From the NCBI GenBank assembly GCA_032209605.1, contig JASFXZ010000016.1:12214001-12278000 (forward strand): a stretch of DNA of 64,000 nt, written 5' to 3'. The stretch comes from Mactromeris polynyma (Eukaryota; Mollusca; Bivalvia; Venerida; Mactridae). The notes under the pieces were generated by a model. That model saw nothing but the letters and a program-made list of their open reading frames with translations. It ran no database searches and was not told the DNA's origin. Positions 22,770 through 33,484 of the stretch are shown here, in pieces. Every line of letters begins with the position of its first letter. Within the stretch, counting starts at the first letter, position 1. A program made the translations under genes and the position numbers.

Positions 22770-23060
22770 GTTTTTATGAAATAAATAAAGTTGGCGACGT
22801 CACAGCGCCACCTAGCGGGCGCGCTAAAAATCCGCCGCGCGAACGATAAAATCCACCGCAATCGCTTAAATGTCGGCGTATTTTAAATTTAAAAGCACCA
22901 GGATGATGACAAATTGAATAACTTTTAAATGATATACGCTTTCCGTACAAGACCTGAAAATTAAATGATGTTTTACGCAAAATACGATCTTGGACGACGT
23001 AGGAAACGTCGTTAAATACATGCGTTATCATCTATTTAAAGATGATTGGCTCAATATTTT
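22770..23060. other. CpG-containing GC pocket, no gene recognised
   Basis: A locally GC- and CpG-rich patch (GGGCGCGC, CGCCGCGCGAACG) in AT-rich surroundings. An 85-codon minus-strand frame covers it but shows no recognisable domain. It may be part of an unrecognised repeat or a regulatory patch, and it contains the CTCF-like site described separately. Confidence 0.4.
22803..22818 (-). promoter_or_regulatory. CTCF-like binding site
   Basis: The minus strand reads CCGCTAGGTGGCGCTG, which fits the core consensus of the bilaterian zinc-finger architectural protein CTCF (CC-C-AG-GGC form). It lies in the only CpG-dense patch of the region. A single motif match does not show occupancy, and the match could be part of a dispersed repeat. 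Confidence 0.4.
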
Positions 23061-24063
23061 GCCCGGCGACATGCCCTGATTTTAAAATATATTTTTCCTG
23101 AAACTATGGGTAAACGAAAACTGAAATAAAAATGATACCGACAGTAAGCAATATTTGCCCCATATGGAAATATGAAAATGAAGTGACCATATGGAGTAAA
23201 TGTTGTTTCCTGCTTGCAAATAGTGACATCACGTGTCGCGTTTTCTTACAGAAGAAAGCAGCGCTCATATGTTAGTGAGCAAAGAATTTTATCTGCATCA
23301 TAACTTACCAAACAGTGACGTAAGAATAGATTTTATAAATTACCTCAGTCTCCTTATAAATTTATCAGGAATACACATTGTATTAAGCTGTTTTATACTT
23401 GTAATTTAAGATATGTGATTTTTTTATAACAAGGAACATTATATTTTATATATGAACTTTGAATAAGTTTTACCAATATAATTCTTTGACATTTTCAACA
23501 AGGCAGATGATTACTGACTGTAGGAAAGGCTGAGATTTCATATGAGGGAAAAAGCAATATAATCTGTTAAAATATCACTATTTCATTAGAAGTAAATGTC
23601 AACTTGAGTTTACAGTGTGACTTTAGTACACGATCTTCCTTAAAGACTCGTCTGAACCTACATTGTTAAATGTGCTTCATCCAGTAGTGTTGTTACATAG
23701 TCTAAAACATCATTAATAAAAACCATTGCCTTGTATAGCCGTCTTAAAAAAATCTTGTTTTATCATATTACTAACAGACAAAACTAGTAACAAAGCACGT
23801 GCTTGTTTTTTTTTAAAGTTTTATGATAAAACAACCGTCTGTTTTCGACAAATACAGAGATTTGTCGTGCTTGTTTAGTAAACAAATGAACAAAAAATTA
23901 GAATAATACATCATTACAGTAATTCGTAGCTTTTTTGTGGAGAAGATTTTAATAAGATTGCCTGAGTTTATAACATTGCATTTCAGCATTAAATAGTTCC
24001 TATAATTATTTTTATTTTTTTCTGTATTAGATAGACAACGTATATTTACAGAAATAGAATGCC
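23061..24063. other. No recognisable feature
   Basis: AT-rich sequence without coding frames of note. Short inverted words (TTTTATCATA / TTTATGATAAAAC) near 23760-23830 are too brief to define an element. Confidence 0.4.
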
Positions 24064-24489
24064 CTAACTCTCGAGCATAAAGAGAGAATTTTTGTTTACC
24101 ATAATTTGATTTAAAGGAAAAAAGGGTGCTATGTCATTGTGGGTGGTGGATTTTAATGAGTATGTAGAATTGGGGGTGAAAGAAATTATATCATGAAAGT
24201 AAGTGTGCATTTTATTATGTGAGAATTTCTGCACTATAGTTGATGAGAGAAAAATACATGTATTTTCAAATGATAGCCACCCTAATTCAATGAATAAGGG
24301 TCGTGCTGGTGTTATTTGCGGTTTATGTATATGATGGACATTCTCTTGGTGTTTGCTACAAACCCTCGACACCATATGGGGCAACAATTGTCCATTGTAG
24401 ATGATAATGTTAGAAATGTAGAATAATTTCCTTGTGTTGATGTTTAAGATATAGTTTATTCTTTTTAATAAATTTGACGTAGTACACAT
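24064..24489 (-). pseudogene. Non-LTR retrotransposon reverse-transcriptase C-terminal remnant
   Basis: An uninterrupted 141-codon minus-strand frame whose sequence follows the region just after the fingers/palm of LINE reverse transcriptases (CR1/Jockey-like). It has LKRINYILNINTRKLFY at residues 8-24, PLFIELGWLSFENTC at 64-78 and YSLKSTTHNDI at 110-120. These correspond to the family's usual RxLxxARKxFY, P-xLxELGWL-F-R and Y-LRS-x-D patterns. In a complete element this enzyme nicks target DNA and copies the element RNA into the chromosome. The catalytic palm and endonuclease are absent, and the usual terminal WNSLP segment is missing, so this is a fragment cut at both ends. The Met start is only the first ATG, not a real start. 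The family level is an inference from remembered patterns. Confidence 0.7.
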
Positions 24490-24682
24490 ACAGTGTCATT
24501 TACATTATTTGAGATGTTCCCCGACACAACCTGTATAAGAGGCCAACAGATCTTACATTTATAACACATATATTTTTTTCCAGTATCTTTTAATACAAGG
24601 ATATCTAAATTGGACGTCTACTTTTATTTTTGTAGCAGTATGCCATCGGTGTTTTCTGTTAAAACAACTGCAATCTACATTC

Positions 24683-24822
24683 GCCTGGCTAGCTTAGTTG
24701 GTATGGCGCCGGATTGTAACCCGGCAAATCCGAGTTCGATTCCCGGGTTGGACATCGGCTACGGTCACCTGCTTGTGGACGAGCAAGTTAGTACTGGTTG
24801 TAAAAAACGGCGTAAAACGTGA
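24683..24822 (+). mobile_element. SINE family V, head with shortened tail
   Basis: A well-preserved tRNA-like head: CCTGGCTAGCTTAGTTGGTA as A box and CGAGTTCGATTCCCGG as B box, with a GC-rich anticodon-like stem between them. This is followed by ACATCGGCTACGGTCA, then AGTTAGTACTGGTTG and AAAACGGCGTAAAACG. The middle of the tail is deleted compared with 4.3-4.5 kb. It is not a true tRNA gene because the SINE body follows directly. Confidence 0.75.
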
Positions 24823-24852
24823 ATTCTATATTCATGTTTACCTAATTAATAC

Positions 24853-25045
24853 TACAGTCAAACCTGTGTTAAAGACCACCTGCGAACAAATACCACTATT
24901 GCAAAACCTGTCTGCAAAGATCACCAATTTTATCTCCCATCAGACCATTTTCAATGATATTTAATCTGTTAATAGAGACCACCTGTAAACAAAGACCACA
25001 TTTCGCTGTTCCCATGGGTGGTCTTTATATACAGGTTTGACTATA
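24853..25045 (-). mobile_element. Family B MITE, copy B3
   Basis: Runs TACAGTCAAACCTGTGTTAA to ACAGGTTTGACTATA. The last end carries a G-to-A change relative to the consensus. Orientation is opposite to B1, B2 and B4. Confidence 0.9.
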
Positions 25046-25543
25046 TTTCCATGTCTCGAACTGTTGATGTGACTGTAGGGTTTGTTTGTGGCGTGTCCTG
25101 TGACATGTTAACACCCACTTTCACAATACATTACGATATAAGTTTCTGACATATTGTCGACTTTTGCTTTATTAAAATGTATGGTTACTTAATAACGCTA
25201 TTGGAATATGGAACCGAATATCTTCTATATTCATGATTTCAAACCCCGTGTTTATCATATGATACACACATTGTCGGGTTTATAAAATGATTTACATTTT
25301 TTTGTGAAGTTTGCAGACGACATAAATCATCTCAATCAGAAGACGCGCAAGGAAAGAAGACAAGACGTTTAGCAGTTATATGGATTTTTACGATCCTGAC
25401 GATTTTTTCTGTGAAAGACAGGCTTCGTCAGACAGCTCATCAGCGTTTTCATGATACGTCAAATCTTAAATAAATCACTACGAGGCTTGACCGTTAGATG
25501 AACACCGAGGTGTGCCTATTGTAGATTGGCAAAGAAAATGAAC
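25046..25543. other. No recognisable feature
   Basis: AT-rich sequence with no gene or repeat seen. Confidence 0.4.
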
Positions 25544-25686
25544 ATGATACGACCACATTAGGGACCCTTGAAAACTGGTCTTATTATTGAGGTGATCTTA
25601 ATATTGAGGTGGAATAAAGAGCTAATTAGGGGAAATGGACTGCGTGTAAAATTTTGTTCTGAGTTTTGAGATGAGGTTTTACAGTA
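25544..25686 (-). mobile_element. Family A MITE, copy A2 (shortened)
   Basis: GGGACCCTTGAAAACTGGTC, TTAATATTGAGGTGGAATAA, AAATGGACTGCG and GATGAGGTTTTACAGTA follow the family A order. One terminal repeat is lost. Confidence 0.75.
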
Positions 25687-26475
25687 CAAGCAAATCTTTC
25701 TTCTATCGTTTTCAAGCATATTATTTTCAATTCAACCAGCTGTGTTTCGAAAACATGGTAATCCCAACGGATTAGCCCAATGGGGTTGAAATAATGTTTT
25801 ATTAACCGGACTTGAAATTTGAAAGCCTTAAGCGTGTACAAATGAACGAGTCTCCATTTTTTCTGCTGCTTGAGAAAGCATTGAAAAGATTTGTCGGCCA
25901 AAAAAATCAACTGAAAGAGAATTTTAAATTATAGTTTGAATCTTGAGATTCCCTACTGAATTATTCTCAATGATTTTTTAATTGAAGGTCGGTATAACAT
26001 GTTAGGAATGCGATAAAAGCTGTAAGGAACTCCGCTCATATTGTGAACGTCAGAGAGGGAATGAGCAACGTAGCAAATGTCACACTCGTGACACATGGCT
26101 TCAAAAATACAGTTCCTTAGGGGAGACAGGAGAGGAAAGTGGAATAGAAAAAAGAAAGGTTAGTGAACTTAATACTAGAAGTTCGTGTTTATTTTCATTT
26201 GAAAATAAAATATTGTGCGTCTAGTTGTCTGTCAGAAAGATCGCAGATATAATGTTACGTTTGAGTAGTCGGTCGTTTTCAAGTATTTACGTCAATCATT
26301 CGAACTACCAATGGTTGCATGGTTACTTATCAGCCAATAAGCTGTTTTTCTCTAAGGGACTGAGAAATTTCAACATTAGAAGGTGGAGGACCAATGTGTA
26401 TCAGCGTTGCACGGCGTATCAACGCCGGGCATATTGTTAAATTCTGGTAGCGTTGTAGTTCAATGGACTCGGATT
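25687..26475. other. No recognised gene
   Basis: Open frames of 94 codons (-, overlapping copy A2) and 71 codons (+, 26225-26440) have no recognisable motif, and no repeat is evident. Confidence 0.35.
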
Positions 26476-26575
26476 TGAAAAAAAAATCCTTTCGAATGTT
26501 TTTATCTCTTTTCCGAAAATCCTTTCCATTAATATTGGCCTGTTTTGCGCATGTGTTTATATTGCGGAACCACGA
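26476..26575 (+). repeat. Family H dispersed repeat
   Basis: AATCCTTTCGAATGTTTTTA, TCTTTTCCGAAAATCC and GCGGAACCACGATC match the reverse complement of 58267-58388. Only two loci are present in the window. Confidence 0.75.
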
Positions 26576-27179
26576 TCTTAACTTATGACAAGCATCATAT
26601 TTTGCAAATTGTTAAATCATGTTGTCAAATCGTCAATTAGAACGTACGCCAGTGTCAGAGGTCAACTGCAGGTCATCACAAGAATGGTAGAAGACAGATA
26701 AGACAGTGTTCACGCGTCTGTTAACCATAAAAGTCACACAAGTATTTTCGGAACTTTGATTATCTTTTATCATTTCTGAACAACAATTGTTGTCATGTTT
26801 GCTTCACTATCAGATATATCGCTGTGATGACCTCCTTCATCATAGCCGAGTTTATCAGCACCAAGGAGGCGATGACATTTTCTATCATATAATCAGAGAA
26901 AAATCAGATTTAGGACAAAAATGTCACAGACCGTTAACAAGCATGGTTCATTAAGAAGGTTGGTAAATTTGAATCAGTGATTATGTGCTGTCTATTTTGT
27001 TCTGAATTGAATTTGCACACTGGCTGATGAAGCGGGCTTTCGACCAAAATTAAATTTGACAATTTCTTGATGAATATCTACTGGTCAACAATGCGAACCC
27101 GCCGTATTTTGAGAATATTCGCACAATTATGACGAAGCTGTAGGAAACGATCATTGTTAGTTAACAAGTTTACATCGAC
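26576..27179. other. No recognisable feature
   Basis: Mixed-composition unique sequence with no gene or repeat identified. Confidence 0.4.
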
Positions 27180-27362
27180 TACAGTTAAATCTCACTTAAC
27201 GACCACCTCGTTAAGTAGACCATCTCAAAATTAACAAAACAAGTTTCAAGTCCATTTTTCACTGTTTTGCTCTTTTTTCAACCTCAATATTGAGACCACC
27301 TCAATATTACGACCAGTTTATAAGGGTGCCAATGGTGGTCTTGTTATTGAGGTTTCACTTTA
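27180..27362 (+). mobile_element. Family A MITE, copy A3
   Basis: Runs TACAGTTAAATCTCACTTAA to TTATTGAGGTTTCACTTTA. It contains CAAGTCCATTTTTCACTGTT and CAACCTCAATATTGAGACCA. The right end is degenerate. Confidence 0.85.
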
Positions 27363-27950
27363 TTTGACCAGTATTAACATAAAAAATGATGTTCTTGTCA
27401 TTCTTGTGTCCCCACACTGCGTATGGGGCATTTAGATTTGTCTTATCCGTCCGTCCGTACCACGATGTGTCCGTCATACCTCAAAAATTAGAGTAACAAC
27501 ACTTCTTAGTCATGTAAGTCATCACATTAAATTGCTACACCAGGTTTTCAATTGCATTAATTTAGTACGAGCAGAGTTACGTGCCTTTATTGACTAAAGT
27601 GGGGTTACAGTAGTGGTAGAAATGCTACCTGTTTATTGTTTCTATATTAACTATATTCTTGACAAGAATGAGCTACATGTATTTTAATGAGCAAAACTAA
27701 CTCTCCAATTTCATCTGAGAGTTTTAATATTAGTTTATATCCGATTTGTGGAATACGAATCTCGCAAAAAAGATTTAATAGTAGTTTTTGTCCTTAGAAG
27801 AAAAAAAAGACAAACGTATGAAAAAGCAATGAAATGAAATATACTGGAATTGAATCCTAATCATGTTTTGGAGAGGCAACTTTCAGCTGCTTTTGAGACA
27901 TTGTTGTTTAAGTAAGGTTAAATTGCCATTACATGTATCTTCATACTGCA
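27363..27950. other. No recognisable feature
   Basis: No gene or repeat was identified between the family A and family C elements. Confidence 0.4.
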
Positions 27951-28517
27951 GGAAAAATGAAACTGTTGTTCAAGAGAGGTTGCTGTTCTGGATAGGGGAT
28001 TGCGGAGAGTGGACTGCGGAGAGGGGGATGTAGAGACGAGAATGCGGAGAAGGTGCTGTGGAGAGGGGACTGCGGAGAGGGGACTTTGGAGAGGGGACTG
28101 CGGAGAGGGGGCTGCGGAGAGGGGGCTGCGGAGAGGGTGCTGTGGAGAGGGGACTGTGGAGAGGGGACTGCGGAGAGGGGACTGTGGAGAGGGGACTGCG
28201 GAGAGGGGACTGCGGAGAGGGGGCTGCGGAGAGGGGGCTGCGGAGAGGGGGCTGCGGAAGGGGGCATGCGGAGAGGGGGCTATTGAGAGGAGACTGTGGA
28301 GAGAGGGGACTGCGAAGAGGGGACAGCGGAGAGGGGACTACAAAGAGGGGACAGCGAAGAGGGGACTGCGGAGAGGGGACAGTGGAGAGAGGGGACTGCG
28401 AAGAGGGGACTGCGGAGAGGGGACTACGAAGAGGGGACTGCGGTGAGGGAACTGTGGAGAGGGAACTACAGAGAGGGAACTGTGGAGAGATGACTGATTT
28501 GGAGAGGTTTTACTGTA
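27951..28517 (-). mobile_element. Family C MITE with internal 15-bp expansion
   Basis: Read on the minus strand it begins TACAGTAAAACCTCTCCAAA and ends AACAGCAACCTCTCTTGAAC then AACAGTTTCATTTTTCC. This matches the unexpanded family C interior at 15.78-15.82 kb (AACAACCTCTCTTCAACAAC, GCCATTTTTC). The array lies between the two matching parts. Confidence 0.65.
27996..28488 (+). repeat. 15-bp G-rich tandem repeat, about 32 units
   Basis: The unit is GGACTGCGGAGAGGG with variants GGGCTGCGGAGAGGG and GGACTGTGGAGAGGG. The plus strand is rich in GGGG runs and could form G-quadruplexes. All overlapping open frames (up to 168 codons, Gly/Arg/Glu-rich) result from the 15-base period. Confidence 0.95.
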
Positions 28518-30820
28518 TATGTAAATTGAATTGGGACCACTGGACTCGATCAGTCACTATGTGAAATTCATACGTCGTCAAACATAATGCAACATTTCTC
28601 TGGGAGGGGGCGATTTATTTCTCCCTAACATAGCTGTCAAGGGTCAGGTTGAACCAGGAGTGCGATATTTTAAAGCAATGTGTCGCTAGGGTCCCCGGTG
28701 GGTCCAGGGGGGATTGAGGCCCCGGAAGCTCATTAAATATCGCATTTTAACGATTTTACAGGGCTTTTCCCGATAGCTAGTGGGAAAGGTAAAACTGCCT
28801 TCAATCAGTTATCGTTGAGTGTTGATGCTTTTTAAAGGTGATATTCTCATTTCGCATTGAATTTCATCGATATTTTGTATTTTTATCATTACTTTAGATA
28901 TCAGAAATTTATGAGACCTGAGCGACGGAAAATGGATAGATTATAATGGCGCATAAAATATTAATGTTAACAGGTCAAGGTAACATTTGCTGTAAGATAC
29001 AACTTAATTACAGAGCGGGAGGTGGTTGGCAATTATGGTATGTAGTTAATTGCACCTCTTGAACGAAACATGAAAATCGAGATAAACCTCATGTTACCAG
29101 AATTTTGCTAATTAATCCTGCCTTCCCTTAGATGTATAATGGACCAGTCTGTTGATTAGCTTGGACTAGTCGATTAACATATCAATGGGTACAGTGCAAG
29201 TATAGTCCATTAAATATTTATACGAGGGTGTTTAGGAAACATCCGGGAATATGCTATGAAACCGTATCATTGTGAATAGCCGTGTTAGAATTTGAAAGTT
29301 CATAGATATTAAAAGATGCAATTTTGGTATTGCGTGAAAATTAGTGAAATGAATACAGACGGCAATCAATGCAGACGCTTGTGAGACGAGGATGGAAATG
29401 ATTAAATGGTATCTTAATAATTGTTGTTACTAATCCTATTTACAACTGAAGGATTAAGTTGGTACATAGATTGCCAAATTCACGAGACAATATCTCCCCG
29501 CACAGAGAGAAACATGCGCACAGTAAACACAAAGAGATGAGATGGTGTAAGGAAATATCTATGAGAAAGTGGCGATAAGGAATTGTCGGGCTCATTGCAA
29601 AAACACGATGGAGGAGATTAGGAGGGGACAAAAAAGGGGACAGGAGAAGCTAAGAAAGCAAGTTGGCCACGGAGAGAAAGGGAGCATGAACACGAACATT
29701 TTATCTAGCCATATTAGTTAAAGGGGGAAACTTAATATTTCTAGAAAATGAATACATGGCTTTAACAAAAAGGACTTCAGATAAGATTCGATAGTACTTA
29801 CGAGTGCCGTCGAATCTTGTTGCTATGGTATCCAGGAACGTATTTTGTGGCGCCAATAATCCTTTCTTCATTTTGATTGGTTAATCCAAGCAATTATCCT
29901 CGAGATAATTTACCTTCATTCCACAGAATAAACAATTACACTCCAGAAACAAAACACATTTTTAACTCAGAATTTTTAACTTTTCCACCCAGACTGTAAC
30001 TCTTCTCAATGGAGATACATTTCCGCATTATATTAGTATTGTACTTTTACGACGATCAAATCCGAGTACTTCCGAAGGTGCATTGGGGTTTCGATTTAAA
30101 TATTTCATTCGGAAATACCAATATGTTCGCTCATTTGTTTTTTCAGCCCCATATTTAGTACTGAAAATGTCTTTTTACCAGAAAAATGAAAAAAATGATA
30201 AAAAGCATATTAATAAACCGACATAATTAAGTTGCATTTATTTTAAAAAATATAATGACCCTTATTATATACAGCTATATATACATATTTAGCTAGGTTT
30301 AAATGCAATATCAAATTAATTCTTAATTAAACATATACAATAACAGTGTTCGAAGTATTTTGTTCCATTGTTTCAAGCGCCAAATTGTTTGATAATTTTG
30401 TATTATACTGTATCAAACATCCAATGAATTTTGAATTTTTTTCGAGTTTTACACTAAACAAAGCAGTTTCGACGTTAAGAATAAAATAGAATTTATAAGT
30501 AGAAACACTGTATACTAAATAAAACAGCGGTGCTTTGATAGAGGAACTGTACATTCATGGAAAATATCTAAGAAAAAATGTGTCAACTAATTTCCTTAGC
30601 ATGAATTTAGAAGAAAAAAAATGCAATTATTTTGAATATTCAGCAATACCTGATTATATTCTATATTCAATAGGTATAGGTCCAGCGTGGAATTTTTACG
30701 CACACGAAAACACGATCTTGGATTTGTTTACGCTTCTTTGCCTTTTTAACTTCAATGGCGTTTTAATTTTCATCGCTATTTGTAAAACAAAGCACCGAAA
30801 AGGAAATACACACTTTCCAA
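28518..30820. other. No gene; decayed family F and a GC-rich patch
   Basis: Near 28660-28740 a GC-rich patch (GGGTCCCCGGTGGGTCCAGG) is bracketed by GCGATATTTTA and TAAATATCGC and may be a small inverted-repeat element. Around 29455-29740 words such as GCGATAAGGAATTGT and TCCCCGCACAGAGAG suggest an old family F copy. The rest is AT-rich without features. Confidence 0.35.
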
Positions 30821-30828
30821 TATAATTA

Positions 30829-31170
30829 ACAGAAACGGAAAAAAACCGTTGTTGTTTCAATTTTCACCACTATATGTCGGCTTAAAGCATCATTAGACTC
30901 AATTAAATCCATAACACGCTTAAATATTCCTGTATGTGTGTTCAACAACAACACCATCTGTGAAAATTCCAGGCATGAAATACTCTCAATAAAACGTTCA
31001 AATCCATTAAAGTAGTATTTTCTGTTTTCTTCGATAAATTCACCTCAGCTCTCTTCTACCAATGACTCTCCGTGCGACGATTCCAATAGTAGCAGGAATT
31101 GTATATGTGCCGATGTCTTGGTACTGCCATCGTAAAATTACACTGATGCTTGCGTTGGAACATTGTCGAT
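30829..31170 (-). pseudogene. Unidentified exon-like or decayed coding stretch
   Basis: On the minus strand a plausible splice acceptor (TTTTTCATATATTTCGCAG, ending at 31171) opens a 127-base interval with no stop in one frame (41 codons, including SVILRWQYQDIGTYTIPA). It ends at a donor-like CTGAG/GTGAAT at 31044. In a different frame, 30829-31044 stays open for 72 codons with protein-like composition (FIEENRKYYFNGFERFIES, THTGIFKRVMDLIESN). That same second frame is interrupted by two stops upstream. This could be a real internal exon, or an old exon broken by a frameshift and stops. No domain could be named. It is the only non-transposon stretch in the window that reads like protein. Confidence 0.3.
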
Positions 31171-31361
31171 CTGCGAAATATATGAAAAACATTATATTGT
31201 TTTGCACTGCACAATGCCTAGATGACATAATAGAGGGCTGATCAATCAGTAGGTAGACCTTTTCAGATCCGAGACCAAAGCTGGTGAATTGTAATTAAAC
31301 ATTCGCCGCAAAATATGCTTCATCTTTAATCTACCGATCTGCAAGATATATATACATGTAT

Positions 31362-31542
31362 TCATTGAAACCTCACTTAAGGACCACCTTAATCCTCAGA
31401 CCACCTTAAAATTAAAAACACATTTTCAAGTCCATTTTCGCTGTTTTGCTCTTAATTCAACCTCAATATTAAGACCACCTCAAAAGAAAGACCAGTTTTC
31501 TAGGGTCCCAAAGGTGGTCTTATTATTGAGGTTTTACTGCAC
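31362..31542 (+). mobile_element. Family A MITE, copy A4
   Basis: CATTGAAACCTCACTTAAGG to TTATTGAGGTTTTACTGCA, with CAAGTCCATTTTCGCTGTTT and CAACCTCAATATTAAGACCA inside. The left end has lost the CAGT. Confidence 0.85.
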
Positions 31543-31954
31543 ATTTATTTTCTAAAACATAAAGTGAACCCCGAAACTCAATGTTTAGTGGTTTATGAGT
31601 AGTTGGTATCGTTGAAACCGTCTTTCCAAGCTCTTTCTATCGGTACTTCTTATGTTGTTCTGGAATGCACACAACTTAAACAAAATGCAATTCCATAACA
31701 CCGTATGTAGCAATTATCTCAAGAGGGTAAAACTTTAGAGTTTTTTTTTCTATAAAAGACGAAAAACAAGTTATGGGGTTCTGGAAATAACGCAACGAAA
31801 ATTATATGTAATATACAATATAATTATTTAATGCAATTTACGTGTACTAGTCTAGAAGAACAAATCTATAAATTGTTTGCCGATGTTCACCATACTTGCT
31901 CTCTGGAAGCAAAGGTTGAGTCTTTCAGCAGCATTAGATGGTATATCAGAATTA
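31543..31954. other. No recognisable feature
   Basis: AT-rich sequence, no gene or repeat identified. Confidence 0.4.
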
Positions 31955-32269
31955 AACAAGAAATATCTTGAAAAAAGATGGTCGGCGCAATTTGACTTTT
32001 AATATGTGTTGTGCAACATAAAAAATGCCGAGATGTTACGATTGCGGGTCACTCCCGATACAAAATGGATTTCGGTAAATTCATCGAAATTCAGTGGCCT
32101 TTAGTAAGGTTTCGTACCCTTTATCGAAAGGTTACCCAATCCACGTCAAGGTTACAAACGTTATTCGGTTGAAGAGAAATTACCTTGGTGGTTAACATAA
32201 GATTTGATTGGTTAACACAATACTGATATGCAAATAGCAAAACCATGTTAGCACGGCTGCGCCGAAAAA
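31955..32269 (-). repeat. Family M dispersed repeat
   Basis: Nearly full length and inverted relative to 45.83 kb: AACAAGAAATATCTTGAAAA, GGTCGGCGCAATTTG, ACGTTATTCGGTTGAAGAGA and CACGGCTGCGCCGAAAAA. The octamer reads ATGCAAAT at 32228-32235. Confidence 0.88.
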
Positions 32270-32542
32270 TGCCTTAGATCTATCATTCGCAATGTTGTCA
32301 TTATGCTTGATATTGGAATTTTGAATGGGGCTACCATTATAGCACTATGACCCTCGACCGGTGTAACCCCTTCCAATTCCTGACGAATTTCGCCCCATCT
32401 TTTCATATTTTCGAAACTTTCATAATCTGCCATGAGACGGTTAGCGGTCTGAGCTGTATTGACTTTTTTCGGTACCTTTTGTGCAGTGACAACATTTAAA
32501 TGTTTTGTCTATATTTTTTGTACAGAGTTGAAACAATGATTT

Positions 32543-32725
32543 ATGCAATCGAACCTCGTTCATTCAATTTCACCGGTGCCGAAATGTTTATTTTGAATAA
32601 TACATGGTTTCGAATAGCCCATTTCTATTCGACGCGAATAAGGAGAAACATTGGGTACTGATATTTATTTCGGATGATACCAAATATTCGGATATAAGGT
32701 TTTCGAATAAGAGAGGTTCGACTGT
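32543..32725 (+). mobile_element. Family D MITE, unexpanded
   Basis: Degenerate left end TGCAATCGAACCTCG, right end GAGAGGTTCGACTGTA. The interior has GAATAATACATGGTTTCGAA, AGCCCATTTCTATTCGACG and TTCGGATGATACCAAATATT. The same interior order occurs at 38.89 kb. Confidence 0.8.
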
Positions 32726-33484
32726 ATATGTTTTTTTCCCCTGAATATAATTCCGCTATTTGAGTTCAAGTTTCAATGCAATTTCTGTTCCAAACATTTA
32801 AAGCCAAAATCCTCATTTAACAAATAATTATTTTGATTTAAAACTTGAAACGGCAACGTTTAAGTATTCATCACTATTTCTAGAACAATGATTTGAGCTT
32901 AGGTTACTAGGCAACCGTAGTTTCCTTACAATTTAACGATTAATTCCCTCATTTTCAAAATTTACAAGATATCAGCCTTGAGACAAAAGCAAAACACTGG
33001 TGTTTGCATTAAATCATGATTACTGGTGATTTTCGCAACCATATAAAGGCATGAACACGTTACAGAAATCACCGAGAAGCCGAAGATGCCATAAAATTAA
33101 AAACATTCTTAAAGCACGTGTTCGAAATTACCTAAACTCAGACAGAAAACGCGTAAATCCGTCTGCCAGTAATGTTCGGTGTAGGTGGAAGCTTGATTTA
33201 ATAGCGTTTCAAACGCCTTAATGACGAGATCATTTTACTCAAACGCGAAACGCGCTTTGTCGTTTAATGATGCGTCTTATATTACAGAGTAGATCATTAC
33301 GCAACGATACATATTATTTCTAGTATACATAAATAAGCGATGTCATGCTTTTTGATAATTATTTACAGTAGAATATGCATATTAAATCGCCCACAATGAG
33401 GAAATTCAATTAGAAGTCGTACAATAAACAATTACATAGATCGCGATTCATCTTGTTAATTATACGGCGCCGTCTGCTGTCGAA
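32726..33484. other. No recognisable feature
   Basis: AT-rich unique-looking sequence leading up to the 18-bp array. Confidence 0.4.

Noticed and set aside
22774..23031. 85-codon minus-strand frame over the GC pocket as a gene
   Set aside because: GC-rich patches lack stops by composition, and no domain or splice structure was seen.
24610..24964. Plus-strand frames of 70 and 88 codons
   Set aside because: They cross SINE V and the family B element, both non-coding repeats.
27941..28564. Gly/Arg-rich frames of 65-168 codons
   Set aside because: They come from the 15-bp array inside a family C element and are open in overlapping frames.
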